A DNA stretch of 26,639 bases from an uncultured Collinsella sp. (GCA_900540875.1 UQHT01000031.1:1-26639), one strand, 5' to 3'; counted from the first letter of the stretch, positions 7,332-15,915 are shown. Numbers and translations are program-made. The notes: a model not told the origin generated them from the letters alone.

Positions 7332-8237
7332 CTAGCGACGCTTGCGCGACAGGAAGCGCGCAAACAGGTTGAAGGCCAGAATGATCACCATCAGCAAGAG
7401 CGCGGTGCCGTAGGCTGCGTTCATGTTGATGCCGTCGTTGGCAAGCAGGTACAGGTGAACCGTCATGGGGCGGCCGGAATCGAGCGGCGAAATAGGTAGA
7501 TTGATGGCTTGGCCCATGGTGTAGAGCACCACCGCGGTCTCGCCAATGGCGCGGCCGATGGCGAGGACGATGCCCGTGGCAATACGGCCAAAGGCAGAAG
7601 GAAGCACAATCTTGGAGACAACCTGCCACTTGGTGGCGCCCAGGCCGTACGCGCCCCAACGGATATAGCGCGGGACGGCGCGAATGGCCTCTTCGGTGGT
7701 GCGCATGACGATGGGAAGCATCAAGAGCGCGAGCGCCAGAGCGGCCGAGACCATCGAAAGGCCCAGGCCCATGGCCTCGACAAACAAGGCGTAGCCAAAC
7801 AGGCCCATAACGATGGAGGGCACCGAGGCCAAAGCGTCAGCAGCGTAGCGAATGAGCTCGACGACCTTGCCCTGCTTGGCGTACTCGGCCAGATAGACGG
7901 CTGCCAGCACAGCAATCGGCGTGCAGATAAGCATGGCGAGCGCCGTCACATAGACGGTCGAGACGATCGTGGGCCAAATTCCGCCCTCGGCGTTGACGCC
8001 CTGGGGCCAACCGAAGATAAAGTCGAGCGAGATGTGTGGCAGGCCGTTGATGACCACGTAGGCGATGATAGCGACCAGCACCAGCGTGGTGATGTATGCC
8101 GCGGCACGGAACACGCCAAGCATGATCTTGTTGGACAGGTCCTTGTTGATGCGGCCCTTCTTGCCGTGGGAAAGGGCACGCTTGATGCGCTCGCGCGACG
8201 AGGTCGTATCGACCGTCGTGTCAACGGAATCGGACAT
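7332..8237 (-). CDS. pstA: Phosphate ABC transporter permease PstA
   Basis: A 301-aa inner-membrane permease subunit. A hydrophilic, basic N-terminus of about 48 residues precedes the first membrane helix. About six helices follow. The cytoplasmic EAA-type coupling loop is seen as ATKWQVVSKIVLPSAFGRI, and GRAIGETAVVL follows as in PstA/PstC. It forms the channel with PstC. It begins 3 nt after the pstC stop, with AGGGGG upstream inside the pstC end, so translation is probably coupled. Confidence 0.96.
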   Translation of the reverse strand: MSDSVDTTVDTTSSRERIKRALSHGKKGRINKDLSNKIMLGVFRAAAYITTLVLVAIIAYVVINGLPHISLDFIFGWPQGVNAEGGIWPTIVSTVYVTALAMLICTPIAVLAAVYLAEYAKQGKVVELIRYAADALASVPSIVMGLFGYALFVEAMGLGLSMVSAALALALLMLPIVMRTTEEAIRAVPRYIRWGAYGLGATKWQVVSKIVLPSAFGRIATGIVLAIGRAIGETAVVLYTMGQAINLPISPLDSGRPMTVHLYLLANDGINMNAAYGTALLLMVIILAFNLFARFLSRKRR

Positions 8238-8240
8238 TGC

Positions 8241-9167
8241 CTACCCCCTCTTCTTCTTGGAAACCAGGCGGACGATGCCCACCAGCGTGGCGGAAATGAT
8301 AAACAGGACCACGCCCATGCCGAACAGCGCCGAGCGATGCAGACCCGAGGAATAGCTCATGTCGAGCGCAATCTGGCTCGTGAGCGTCGAGATGGGGCTC
8401 GCAATGCTGTCGGGAATAACCGGGGCGTTACCCACGACCATGAGCACGGCCATGGTCTCGCCGATGGCACGGCCCATACCCAGCACGATGGCATCCACGA
8501 TACCCAGCTTGGCGGCAGGTAACACGACCTTATAGATAGTCTGCCACTTGGTGGCGCCCATGGCATACGATGCCTCGCGAATGCCCATGGGAATGGAATT
8601 GAGAGCATCGATGGTAAGCGTCGTGATGGTGGGCACGATCATAATGGCGAGCACGAACCACGCCGTCAGCGCGCCAAAACCAAGACCGCCGGTCAGTTGT
8701 GCGATAAACGGGCGGATGATGATCATGCCAAAGAAGCCATAGATGATAGAAGGGATGCCGGCCAACAGGTCAACGGCAGGGCTGATGAGCTTGCGCACGC
8801 GCTTGCTGGCGATCTCGACCAGATACACGGCCGTGCCCACGCCTAGGGGCACACCCATGGCGAGCGCGCCGACGGTCACCAGACCCGAGCCGGCAAGCAG
8901 CGACACGATGCCGTAGTGACCCTCAGAGGGCGCCCACGTAAAGCTAAAGAAGTCCGCCAGACCGATGTCGGTAAAGACGGGCAGCGCCGAGTACGTGGTA
9001 AAGACAAAAATCAGGATGACGGTAACAACCGCCAAGAACGCGCAGGCAAAGAAAATCCACTGCAGCGCCTTCTCCTTGATATAGGTGCTGCGCGATACGA
9101 GCGCCAGCTCGCGCTTCTTGGGCGCCTGAGCATTCTGCTCAGTCTGGGAGTTTTCCTGTGCTTCCAT
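8241..9167 (-). CDS. pstC: Phosphate ABC transporter permease PstC
   Basis: A 308-aa permease partner of PstA. The N-terminal about 35 residues are hydrophilic and Gln/Lys-rich, then a first helix, a periplasmic loop with FFSFTWAPSEGHYGI (typical PstC), and about five more helices. The coupling loop reads MGATKWQTIYKVVLPAA, followed by GRAIGETMAVLMVVGN. I place the start at ATG 9167, 8 nt after the GGGGAG site in the end of pstS; an in-frame GTG at 9176 overlaps the pstS stop and has no room for a ribosome site. The gap to pstS is a single base. Confidence 0.95.
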   Translation of the reverse strand: MEAQENSQTEQNAQAPKKRELALVSRSTYIKEKALQWIFFACAFLAVVTVILIFVFTTYSALPVFTDIGLADFFSFTWAPSEGHYGIVSLLAGSGLVTVGALAMGVPLGVGTAVYLVEIASKRVRKLISPAVDLLAGIPSIIYGFFGMIIIRPFIAQLTGGLGFGALTAWFVLAIMIVPTITTLTIDALNSIPMGIREASYAMGATKWQTIYKVVLPAAKLGIVDAIVLGMGRAIGETMAVLMVVGNAPVIPDSIASPISTLTSQIALDMSYSSGLHRSALFGMGVVLFIISATLVGIVRLVSKKKRG

Positions 9168-9168
9168 G

Positions 9169-10005
9169 CTACTCACTCCCCTTCTCGTCGTTGGTGACGG
9201 GAATAAAGCCCGCCTCGCGAATCTGCTTGTCCATCTTTTCGGACGTCACGTAGTCGATGTAATCCTGCGCCTGCTGCGAAGGCGCACCCTTCACAAAGAA
9301 GTAAAGGTCGCGCGAGATGGGATAGCCGCCACTCGCGACCGTCTTCTCGGACGCCTCAACATGATTGACCGAGACGGCCTTGACCGAGGTCTTGGCGTTG
9401 AGGCTATCGACGAAGCCCAGCGAAATGTAGCCGATAGCCCCGCGCGAACGAGATACCACGTCGCGCACCTGGCCCGTGCCCGAAAGAACGGCGGAGCGGC
9501 GATCGAACGGGGTGCCGTCCATCACGATGGTGCGGAAGGCTTCACGCGTGCCAGACGCCTCATCTCGGTTGATAACCTGAATCCTCAGGTCCTCGCCACC
9601 GACTTCTTTCCAGTTGGTGATCTTGCCGGCATAGATATCGCGGAGCTGCTCGGTCGAGAGGTTATCGACGGGGTTGTCTTCGTTCACGATGACCGCGATA
9701 CCGTCGTGGGCAATGACGATGGGAGTCAGGCCCAGATCCTGTTCGTCGGCATTGAGTCCACGGGAGGAGCTGGCGATATCGGCCGTGCCAGCGCTGACGG
9801 CTTCGATGCCAGCGGAAGAGCCCAAACCGGAAACGAGCACGTCGATGCCGGTCTCCTCCTTAAAGCCCTCTGCCGCAATTTCGGCGATAGGAAGGCAGGT
9901 CGTGGAGCCGGCCACGGTAATGGAAGAGGTAGAAGATCCCGAAGAACAGGCGCACAGCGTAAGCGTAAGCACAGCGGCGCTCAGGACCGATACGATCTTT
10001 CTCAT
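9169..10005 (-). CDS. pstS: Phosphate-binding lipoprotein PstS
   Basis: A 278-aa extracytoplasmic receptor that delivers phosphate to PstC-PstA. The signal peptide ends in a lipobox, L17-C18-A19-C20, so Cys20 is the likely lipidated residue; the next residues are a Ser/Gly spacer. Phosphate-site motifs of the family are visible: AGSTTCLP (residues 32-39), DIASSSRG and NRDEASGTREAF. The mature protein is a compact PBP-like fold of about 258 aa. The start codon overlaps the pgeF stop as ATGA (10002-10005), so pstS translation is likely coupled to pgeF. It heads the pst operon proper. Confidence 0.96.
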   Translation of the reverse strand: MRKIVSVLSAAVLTLTLCACSSGSSTSSITVAGSTTCLPIAEIAAEGFKEETGIDVLVSGLGSSAGIEAVSAGTADIASSSRGLNADEQDLGLTPIVIAHDGIAVIVNEDNPVDNLSTEQLRDIYAGKITNWKEVGGEDLRIQVINRDEASGTREAFRTIVMDGTPFDRRSAVLSGTGQVRDVVSRSRGAIGYISLGFVDSLNAKTSVKAVSVNHVEASEKTVASGGYPISRDLYFFVKGAPSQQAQDYIDYVTSEKMDKQIREAGFIPVTNDEKGSE

Positions 10006-10802
10006 AGCATCACGCCGATCGCAGCATGGCGCCCACAGGTGCCGTCCTCGTTACGGTAGGAATAAAAGCGGTCGTTCTGACGCACAGTCGAAAGCTGGGT
10101 ATCCACGATATTATCCGCGTCGACACCGACATCTACCAGCGCCTCGCAAATGGCAGCGGAAAGATCGAGCATGCGAGAGGTGCTCGCATCGATGCACGAG
10201 AACTCGGCGGCAAAGCGATCCATGAGTTCCTGGGATACCTCATATTCGTCACCCAAGATATGGGGGCCGATATAGGCGGAAACGTCGCTCGCGTCGCAGC
10301 CGGCAGCATCGCAAAGCGCCTGACACGCCTTGACGGAAATACGTGCAATCGTGCCCTTCCAACCGGAGTGCACCACGGCAAATCCGCCGGGGGCCACCAG
10401 TACCACGGGAACGCAGTCGGCAAAGCAGAGCAGCACGGGCACGTCATGGGCCGTACAGACGATGGCATCGCAGCCCTCGGCAATCTGCTCGCGAACAGCC
10501 TCAAGATCGTCGGCACCGTTCGAAGTCACCGTAACGATATGGTCACCATGTACCTGATTGGGCACGAGCAGATTATGCTCGCACTCAGTGGCGCCCATAG
10601 CCTCGAGCGCGCGACGACGATTTTCTTGAACAGCAAAGGGATCATCGCCAACATGCGATCCCAGGTTGAGCGAGGAGTACGCATCTTCAGAAACGCCACC
10701 GGTGCGCTCGGTAAAGGCAAAGCGGACATCGGATGTCGCGCCCTCTACCAACGTAACTCCATCATGGTCGACACGCGAAACTTTGTCCGCACGTGCTGCC
10801 AT
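10002..10802 (-). CDS. pgeF: PgeF/YfiH-type multicopper-oxidase-fold protein
   Basis: A 266-aa protein of the YfiH/laccase-domain family. Known members edit peptidoglycan composition in E. coli (removing wrongly inserted L-Ser precursors), and relatives including human LACC1 act on purine nucleosides, including phosphorolysis. The three metal/active-site residues are in place: H85 in NQVHG, C130 in CFADCVPV and H145 in HSGWKG. The downstream GPxIxxCCYEV motif is here GPHILGDEYEV, without Cys. The start at 10802 follows TAGGAGG by 7 nt; the in-frame 10823 start would place that site inside the gene. It lies downstream of ftsZ, as in other actinobacteria, but overlaps pstS by 4 nt. Confidence 0.92.
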   Translation of the reverse strand: MAARADKVSRVDHDGVTLVEGATSDVRFAFTERTGGVSEDAYSSLNLGSHVGDDPFAVQENRRRALEAMGATECEHNLLVPNQVHGDHIVTVTSNGADDLEAVREQIAEGCDAIVCTAHDVPVLLCFADCVPVVLVAPGGFAVVHSGWKGTIARISVKACQALCDAAGCDASDVSAYIGPHILGDEYEVSQELMDRFAAEFSCIDASTSRMLDLSAAICEALVDVGVDADNIVDTQLSTVRQNDRFYSYRNEDGTCGRHAAIGVML

Positions 10803-10907
10803 ACTAAAGCCTCCTAATAACACAAGTACCGCGGCATCGCCGCTACAGCCCGCGTTTATACGGCTGTCATACTTCCTTAAAAGGATACCTGCTGCACTGG
10901 AGACAAT

Positions 10908-10924
10908 CGTAAAGGGAACGTAAA
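10908..10924 (-). promoter_or_regulatory. Candidate Pho box upstream of pgeF-pst
   Basis: On the minus strand TTTACG-TTCCC-TTTACG is a direct repeat with an 11-bp period, about 106-122 nt upstream of the pgeF start. Gram-positive PhoP boxes are direct repeats of TT(A/C/T)ACA-like units with 10-12 bp spacing. Only two units are seen, and the last base differs from the Bacillus consensus. Weak -10-like TATAAA lies further downstream at about 10855-10860. Confidence 0.4.
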
Positions 10925-10953
10925 GAGATTGGAGGTTCTAGTTTACAAAGTCG

Positions 10954-10986
10954 AAATAAAAAGGGCGCATCCATACGGACACGCCC
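10954..10986 (-). terminator. Intrinsic terminator after ftsZ
   Basis: Ten-pair stem GGGCGTGTCC/GGATGCGCCC (minus-strand sense, with two G-U pairs) and a 4-nt loop at 10963-10986, followed by TTTTT (complement of 10958-10962). It is 27 nt past the ftsZ stop, so pgeF-pst is probably transcribed from its own promoter. Confidence 0.85.
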
Positions 10987-11012
10987 CTGTGCACAACAAT
11001 GCAAAGAACGAC

Positions 11013-12167
11013 TTAGAAGCTACCGCGCTTCAGGAAGTCGGGAAGCTCGAACTGATCGTTGCCGAAGTTAGGAAGCTCAGTGCCACCGACGTTGCGAGTC
11101 GGAGCGGCCTGAGCCGGGCTGGCAGCCGGAGCGGTGCGCTGCGGCTCGGCGGAGGCAGCGACCTTGCTCTGAGACTGCTGAGCAGCAAAGAGCTCGTCCT
11201 GACGGTTGACGTTGGAGTCGGAGAAGCCCGTAGCGATGACGGTGATACGCACCTGATCGCCCAGGGACTCGTCGACAACAGTACCGAAGATGATGTTGGC
11301 CTCGGGGTCGACGGCGTTGGCGACAACGTCGGCGGCGTCGCTGATCTCCTGGATGCCCAGGTCCTTGGAACCGGCGATGGAGAGCAGCACGCGCGTGGCG
11401 CCATCGATGGAGCTCTCGAGCAGCGGGCTGGAGATGGCCTGCTGGGCAGCGTCGACGGCACGGGTATCCCCAGAAGAGGTACCGATACCCATCATGGCGG
11501 TACCGGCCTGCTTCATGATGGTCTTAACATCGGCGAAGTCCAGGTTGATGATACCGGGGACCGTGATGAGGTCGGTGATGCCCTGGGTGCCCTGGGAAAG
11601 GACGCCATCGGCAATCGCGAAGGCCTCGAGCATGGTGGTCTTCTTCTCGGCGATGTCGAGCAGCTTATCGTTAGGGATGACGATCATGGTGTCGACGCAA
11701 TCGGAGAGGGTCTTGATGCCCTCCTCGGCGCTCTTCTTGCGCTTGCGGCCCTCGAAGGTGAAGGGCTTGGTCACGACGGCGACGGTCAGTGCGCCGACCT
11801 CGTTCATCGCGATATCGGCAACGATGGGAGCAGCGCCGGTACCGGTGCCACCGCCCTCACCGCAGGTGATAAACACCATGTCAGCGCCAGCGAGCGCCTC
11901 GGCAATGTCGTCGCGGGACTCATCGGCAGCCTTGCGGCCAACCTCGGGATTGGCGCCGGCGCCCAGGCCGCGGGTAAGGTCGGTGCCGATGTGCACCTTG
12001 ATATCGGCATCAGAGATCGCGAGTGCCTGAGCATCGGTGTTGATGGCAACAAACTCGACGCCGCGGATGCCCTCTTCGATCATTCGATTGACCGCGTTGG
12101 TACCGCCGCCGCCGACGCCGACCACCTTAATGACGGCAAGGTAGTTGTTGATCTCTGTCTCGTGCAT
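11013..12167 (-). CDS. ftsZ: Cell division GTPase FtsZ
   Basis: The 384-aa tubulin homologue that forms the Z-ring. GVGGGGTNAVNRM (residues 17-29) binds nucleotide, and the tubulin signature GGGTGTG is at 105-111. The GTPase and C-terminal domains are complete to about residue 315; a variable Gln/Ala/Pro-rich linker follows, and the C-terminal peptide ELPDFLKRGSF is the partner-binding tail, used by SepF in organisms without FtsA. The start at 12167 has GGAGG 6 nt upstream. An in-frame earlier start at 12197 lacks such a site. It is separated from ftsQ by 199 AT-rich nt, so it probably also has its own promoter. Confidence 0.98.
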   Translation of the reverse strand: MHETEINNYLAVIKVVGVGGGGTNAVNRMIEEGIRGVEFVAINTDAQALAISDADIKVHIGTDLTRGLGAGANPEVGRKAADESRDDIAEALAGADMVFITCGEGGGTGTGAAPIVADIAMNEVGALTVAVVTKPFTFEGRKRKKSAEEGIKTLSDCVDTMIVIPNDKLLDIAEKKTTMLEAFAIADGVLSQGTQGITDLITVPGIINLDFADVKTIMKQAGTAMMGIGTSSGDTRAVDAAQQAISSPLLESSIDGATRVLLSIAGSKDLGIQEISDAADVVANAVDPEANIIFGTVVDESLGDQVRITVIATGFSDSNVNRQDELFAAQQSQSKVAASAEPQRTAPAASPAQAAPTRNVGGTELPNFGNDQFELPDFLKRGSF

Positions 12168-12366
12168 GTCGGTCCTCCGAACAAAGGTTATAGCCATAGC
12201 ATGGGTCGACCCCTGCGCACATTAACCTTCAGGTTGAAAGTAAATGCAAAGGTAAACCGTATTATGTTTGCACATTATGAACGTATCAGTCAAATAATTG
12301 ACCGTGAAAACCAAACAAACCAGATAAACGGCGTGGTATGGCCCCTCAACAAAGCATCAACCAGCG
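12168..12366 (-). promoter_or_regulatory. AT-rich ftsQ-ftsZ spacer with candidate promoter and dyads
   Basis: This is the most AT-rich gap in the division cluster. A candidate promoter on the minus strand is TTGCAT (12249-12244), a 17-nt spacer and GTTAAT (12226-12221). A dyad TTAACCT-TC-AGGTTGAA at 12222-12238 overlaps that -10. A second dyad GTCAA-ATAA-TTGAC is at 12289-12302. These may be operators for ftsZ control; no regulator can be named. Confidence 0.4.
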
Positions 12367-13623
12367 CTACGAGGTCGGAGCATTCCTAAATGTGTAGTTG
12401 CCCGGAGAGCGCACATTGATATACGTTACGCCCTCTACCTGCGAAAGCAACTTGGTGACTACGCGTTCCTTCTTGGCGATATCGCCCGAATCGCCCAGCG
12501 ACACCTCAATGCCGTTATTGAGGTTTGCCGAGATGGCTTCGACCGAAGGCGTGGAAATATCCTTGACTTGTCCCAAGAACTCGCTCGAAAAACCACGCAC
12601 ATAATCCAGGCCGGCCTTAACGGCTTTGGAGTTCACCGCCTGGCCGGAAACCGGAGCGACATCCGCCGAGACATCAGTCAACAACACCGCGCCATAATGC
12701 TTGGCGAGCGCCAGCGCGGCATCGATTCCGGTCAAGGTATTTGAGCCCTGCCCTGTCGTGATGACGTTGCCCTGGTCGTCCACTTCGACCGACGTCGACA
12801 GCGGGGCGATCCAGGTGTCATCGTCTCCGATAGCCCAGGCAAGGTCGTCGGAGCTGATATACGCAATGGCGATAACTTTACGCTCCGTCGGCGTGATGAT
12901 AAGCGTATGGGGAAACTGGCGCTGGACATCCACGCCCGAAACCCACGGGTTCTGCTTGAGATCCTCGGTAATCTGGTCGGGATCGACGTTAAAAAGCGAC
13001 GTTCCCTCGGGCAAGTCGATCAGCTGGATAGCATCGTGCTTCGTCACATGCTCGCTGCCTTGAATCTGAATATCAGTGGCAGTAAACAGTCCAGAGTTGA
13101 TCACCACGATGGCAACGACGACGAGCACGGCCAAGACGGCCAGAACGCCGCCCACGATTTTGCCTTTGCCTGTAACGACAGAAGCGGCGTCTGATGTTTT
13201 ATTTGCCATCGCTCCAAGTGAAGATAACGGGTTGAAACCTTTTTCACTCGAAGGCTTCTTGGCGGTAGCCGGCACCGATGTCAGCGAGCGCGGTTTCGAT
13301 GCGCCCAGCGTGCGACCTGGACGCGCCGCTTTAGTTCCCGTCGAGGGCTTGGGAGCCGCCATGGGACGGGCAGGCTTGGCGCCCATAACAGGCTTTGACG
13401 TCATCGAGGGACGCGAGGACTTTTTTGCGGCCGGACGATTACCGAGCTGCGAGCCGACGACCGGACGACTGGTCTGTCGAGCATACCCGACAGACTTAGA
13501 GTGCGCGACGGTATTGCGTTGAGGTTTGGCAGGCGCGCCGGAACGCCCTCCGGCGCGGCGGAAGGTGGGTTTCGATGCTCTAGAAGCCGAGGAATTTAAC
13601 TTCCGGTCTGAGCTCGATGCCAT
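12367..13623 (-). CDS. ftsQ: Cell division protein FtsQ/DivIB with long basic N-terminal arm
   Basis: A 418-aa bitopic division protein that links FtsL and the septal synthase. Residues 1 to about 150 are a cytoplasmic, disordered, Lys/Arg/Pro/Ser/Ala-rich arm with recurring Lys-Pro and Arg-Pro pairs. The membrane helix is about residues 157-176. The POTRA domain follows (TATDIQIQGSEHVTKHDAIQ starts it; LPEGTSLFNVD and PWVSGVDVQRQFPHTL are typical), then the beta domain. The arm is much longer than in E. coli (about 25 aa). The start has GGGAGG 3-4 nt upstream and lies 44 nt inside the murB end. Confidence 0.92.
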   Translation of the reverse strand: MASSSDRKLNSSASRASKPTFRRAGGRSGAPAKPQRNTVAHSKSVGYARQTSRPVVGSQLGNRPAAKKSSRPSMTSKPVMGAKPARPMAAPKPSTGTKAARPGRTLGASKPRSLTSVPATAKKPSSEKGFNPLSSLGAMANKTSDAASVVTGKGKIVGGVLAVLAVLVVVAIVVINSGLFTATDIQIQGSEHVTKHDAIQLIDLPEGTSLFNVDPDQITEDLKQNPWVSGVDVQRQFPHTLIITPTERKVIAIAYISSDDLAWAIGDDDTWIAPLSTSVEVDDQGNVITTGQGSNTLTGIDAALALAKHYGAVLLTDVSADVAPVSGQAVNSKAVKAGLDYVRGFSSEFLGQVKDISTPSVEAISANLNNGIEVSLGDSGDIAKKERVVTKLLSQVEGVTYINVRSPGNYTFRNAPTS

Positions 13624-14491
13624 ACGCCTCCCTCACCTTTCCGTGCACATGTCTAATAACCGCGGCAACGTCATCGGCCGAGGCAGTTCCGTTATTAACG
13701 ATAAAATTAGCGTGAACGGGCGAAACTTCCGCGCCGCCAATCGAAAAACCCTTTAATCCACAATCCTCGATAAGCTTGCCCACACTCGCATCGGGCGGGT
13801 TGCGAAAGACAGACCCGCAGGATGCGCGACCCATGGGCTGCGTACGCTTGCGCCTTGTAAGGTACCGCTCCATGCGCTCGCGAATGTCGGCCTTGGGCGC
13901 CGGTTTAAGCTTGAACACGCACTCGAGGATGATCTCATTGCGGGGAAGGCTACATTCGCGGTAGTCCCAAGTGATCTCGGACCCCGCATAATGCTTGATA
14001 CCGGATGCCGGGTCAAACGTTACGACATCCTCAACCAGCGAGCCAATCCACTCGGTCCGTGTGCCGGCATTCATGGATATCGCACCGCCGACCGAACCAG
14101 GAATGCCAACGGCAAACTCAAGGCCCGAGAGGCTACGCGACAGGGCATCGTTGACCAGGCGCGCAAACATCACGCCCGCACCGACCGTCAGCGTACAACC
14201 GTCATCGGCAACAACCGTGCGCTGAAACTCACGTCCGAGCGAAATGACGGCACCGCGATAACCGCCATCGGCAACCAGCAGATTGGAGCCCTTGCCGATG
14301 ATGACCCACGGCACCTGCTCGCGATCGAGCACCGCCACGGCGCGGCGGAGGGCATGATAGCTATGGCACGTCACAAAGAGGTCGGCCTTGCCGCCGATAC
14401 GATAGCTCGTATGACGCGCAAGGCGCTCGTCCTCGATCACATCCGTGTCGATCATGCCCGAGAGCGCCATGACGGCGTTAAACAGACCCAT
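13580..14491 (-). CDS. murB: UDP-N-acetylenolpyruvoylglucosamine reductase MurB
   Basis: A 303-aa cytoplasmic FAD enzyme that reduces UDP-GlcNAc-enolpyruvate to UDP-MurNAc. SYRIGGKADLFV and VIIGKGSNLLVADGG make the FAD site, GIPGSVGGAISMNAG is the family signature, and GRASCGSVFRNP holds the catalytic Ser region; LKGFSIGGAEVSPVHANFIVN follows, and the end is complete. The start at 14491 lies 5 nt after the murC stop with a poor ribosome site; ATGs at residues 8 and 13 are alternatives. It sits between murC and ftsQ, a common Gram-positive order, and its end overlaps ftsQ by 44 nt. Confidence 0.95.
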   Translation of the reverse strand: MGLFNAVMALSGMIDTDVIEDERLARHTSYRIGGKADLFVTCHSYHALRRAVAVLDREQVPWVIIGKGSNLLVADGGYRGAVISLGREFQRTVVADDGCTLTVGAGVMFARLVNDALSRSLSGLEFAVGIPGSVGGAISMNAGTRTEWIGSLVEDVVTFDPASGIKHYAGSEITWDYRECSLPRNEIILECVFKLKPAPKADIRERMERYLTRRKRTQPMGRASCGSVFRNPPDASVGKLIEDCGLKGFSIGGAEVSPVHANFIVNNGTASADDVAAVIRHVHGKVREAYGIELRPEVKFLGF

Positions 14492-14496
14492 TAGAC

Positions 14497-15915
14497 TTAA
14501 GCGTCTTTCTTGGCAGTCAGATACTCAATGAACTCGGGACCGACGGTCGTAACGTCGCCGGCACCCATGGTGAGCAGCAGGTCGCCCTCGCCCACCATCT
14601 GCTCGAGCTCCTGATTGAGCTCAAGACGGCTGGAGCAGTACACGACCTCCTTGCCAGGATGCTTGGCGCGCACGGTATCGGCGAGCATCTTAGAGGTGAC
14701 ACCCGGAATGGGCATCTCGCCAGCCGAGAACACATCAATCAGCAGCAGTTTATCGGCATTGGCAAATGCATCGGCAAAGTCGTCGCACAGGGCCTGCAGG
14801 CGCGAATAGCGGTGCGGCTGGAACACGACATCGACGTGCTTGTAGCCCAGCGAGGAAGCGGCAGCAAGCGTCGCCTTGATCTCGGTGGGGTGATGGCCGT
14901 AATCATCGACCACGGTGATGCCATCGATATCGCCCACGTGGGTAAAGCGACGGCGGACGCCCTCAAAGCTCGAGAGCGCCTTGGCGGCGGCGTCGATGTC
15001 AAGGCCCAGGACATGGGCGACGGTGAGCACGGCCGTGGCGTTGAGCATGTTGTGGCGACCGGGATTGCTCTTGATCTCCACAGCGTGCTCAGTGCCGTCC
15101 TCAAAGCGAACGATAAAGTCACTCTGGATGCCCTTGACATCCGGGTGCACGCAGACGATGTCGTTGCTCTCGGCAAAGCCGTAGGAAAGCACGTGACGGC
15201 CCGTCGACTTGGCGAGCTCGACCAGATGCGGGTCCTCGCCGCAGACGATGACGGTGCCGTCCTCGCCCACCAGGCTCATGAATTTGGCGAAAGTTGCCTC
15301 GATCTCCTCGATACCCGAGTAGTGATCGAGGTGGTCGGCCTCGACGTTGGTCACAATGACCACGTTGGGGTTCAGGAACAGGAAGGAGCTGTCGGACTCG
15401 TCGGCCTCGGCGACAAAGTAGTCTCCCGAGCCGTTCTTGCCGTTCGTGTCATAGCCCTCGACGATGCCGCCGATCAAGAAGCTCGGATCCAGACCCATGC
15501 GGTCGAGCATGGTGGCGCACATCGAAGACGTGGTGGTCTTGCCATGCGTGCCGGCAACAGCGACGGTAGTGTAGCCGTGGCCCAAAGCAGAGAGCATCTT
15601 GGCACGGGGCCACACGGGAATGCCCAGCTCGCGAGCGCGCACGAGCTCAGGGTTGGACTCCGGAATAGCGGTGGAGACAACAACCACGTCGGGCTTGACC
15701 TCGTCGATCGTGGCTGCCTCATGGCCCACATGCACCTTCACACCAGCGCGTGTAAGCTGGCGGATATAACGTGACGTCTTAAGGTCGGAGCCGGTAACGG
15801 CATAACCGCGCTCGTGCAGAACGAGGGCGATGCCGCTCATGCCGGCGCCGCCGATACCGATAAAGTGGGCGCTCTTAAACTCGGGCGCGGAGGTTGCAGT
15901 CTGGGAATCAGCCAT
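14497..15915 (-). CDS. murC: UDP-N-acetylmuramate-L-alanine ligase MurC
   Basis: The 472-aa ATP-dependent ligase that adds L-Ala to UDP-MurNAc, the first Mur ligase step. SAHFIGIGGAGMSGIA is the N-terminal UDP-binding loop, AGTHGKTTTSS the ATP loop, DEVKPDVVVVSTAIPESNPE and DYGHHPTEIKATL further family motifs. The start at 15915 has AAGGAG 11 nt upstream; a GTG at 15942 would add nine residues. A 97-nt gap without recognisable signals separates it from murG. Length is normal. Confidence 0.96.
   Translation of the reverse strand: MADSQTATSAPEFKSAHFIGIGGAGMSGIALVLHERGYAVTGSDLKTSRYIRQLTRAGVKVHVGHEAATIDEVKPDVVVVSTAIPESNPELVRARELGIPVWPRAKMLSALGHGYTTVAVAGTHGKTTTSSMCATMLDRMGLDPSFLIGGIVEGYDTNGKNGSGDYFVAEADESDSSFLFLNPNVVIVTNVEADHLDHYSGIEEIEATFAKFMSLVGEDGTVIVCGEDPHLVELAKSTGRHVLSYGFAESNDIVCVHPDVKGIQSDFIVRFEDGTEHAVEIKSNPGRHNMLNATAVLTVAHVLGLDIDAAAKALSSFEGVRRRFTHVGDIDGITVVDDYGHHPTEIKATLAAASSLGYKHVDVVFQPHRYSRLQALCDDFADAFANADKLLLIDVFSAGEMPIPGVTSKMLADTVRAKHPGKEVVYCSSRLELNQELEQMVGEGDLLLTMGAGDVTTVGPEFIEYLTAKKDA

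Noticed and set aside
10863..10871. CTGTCATAC on the plus strand, similar to an E. coli Pho box half
   Set aside because: Only one half-site, opposite orientation to the pst operon, and the E. coli-type box is not expected in this phylum; the TTTACG repeat is the better candidate.
10929..12389. Open frame on the plus strand opposite ftsZ
   Set aside because: ftsZ on the other strand is certain, and this frame starts within the ftsZ terminator area with Gly/Asp/Val-rich shadow composition.
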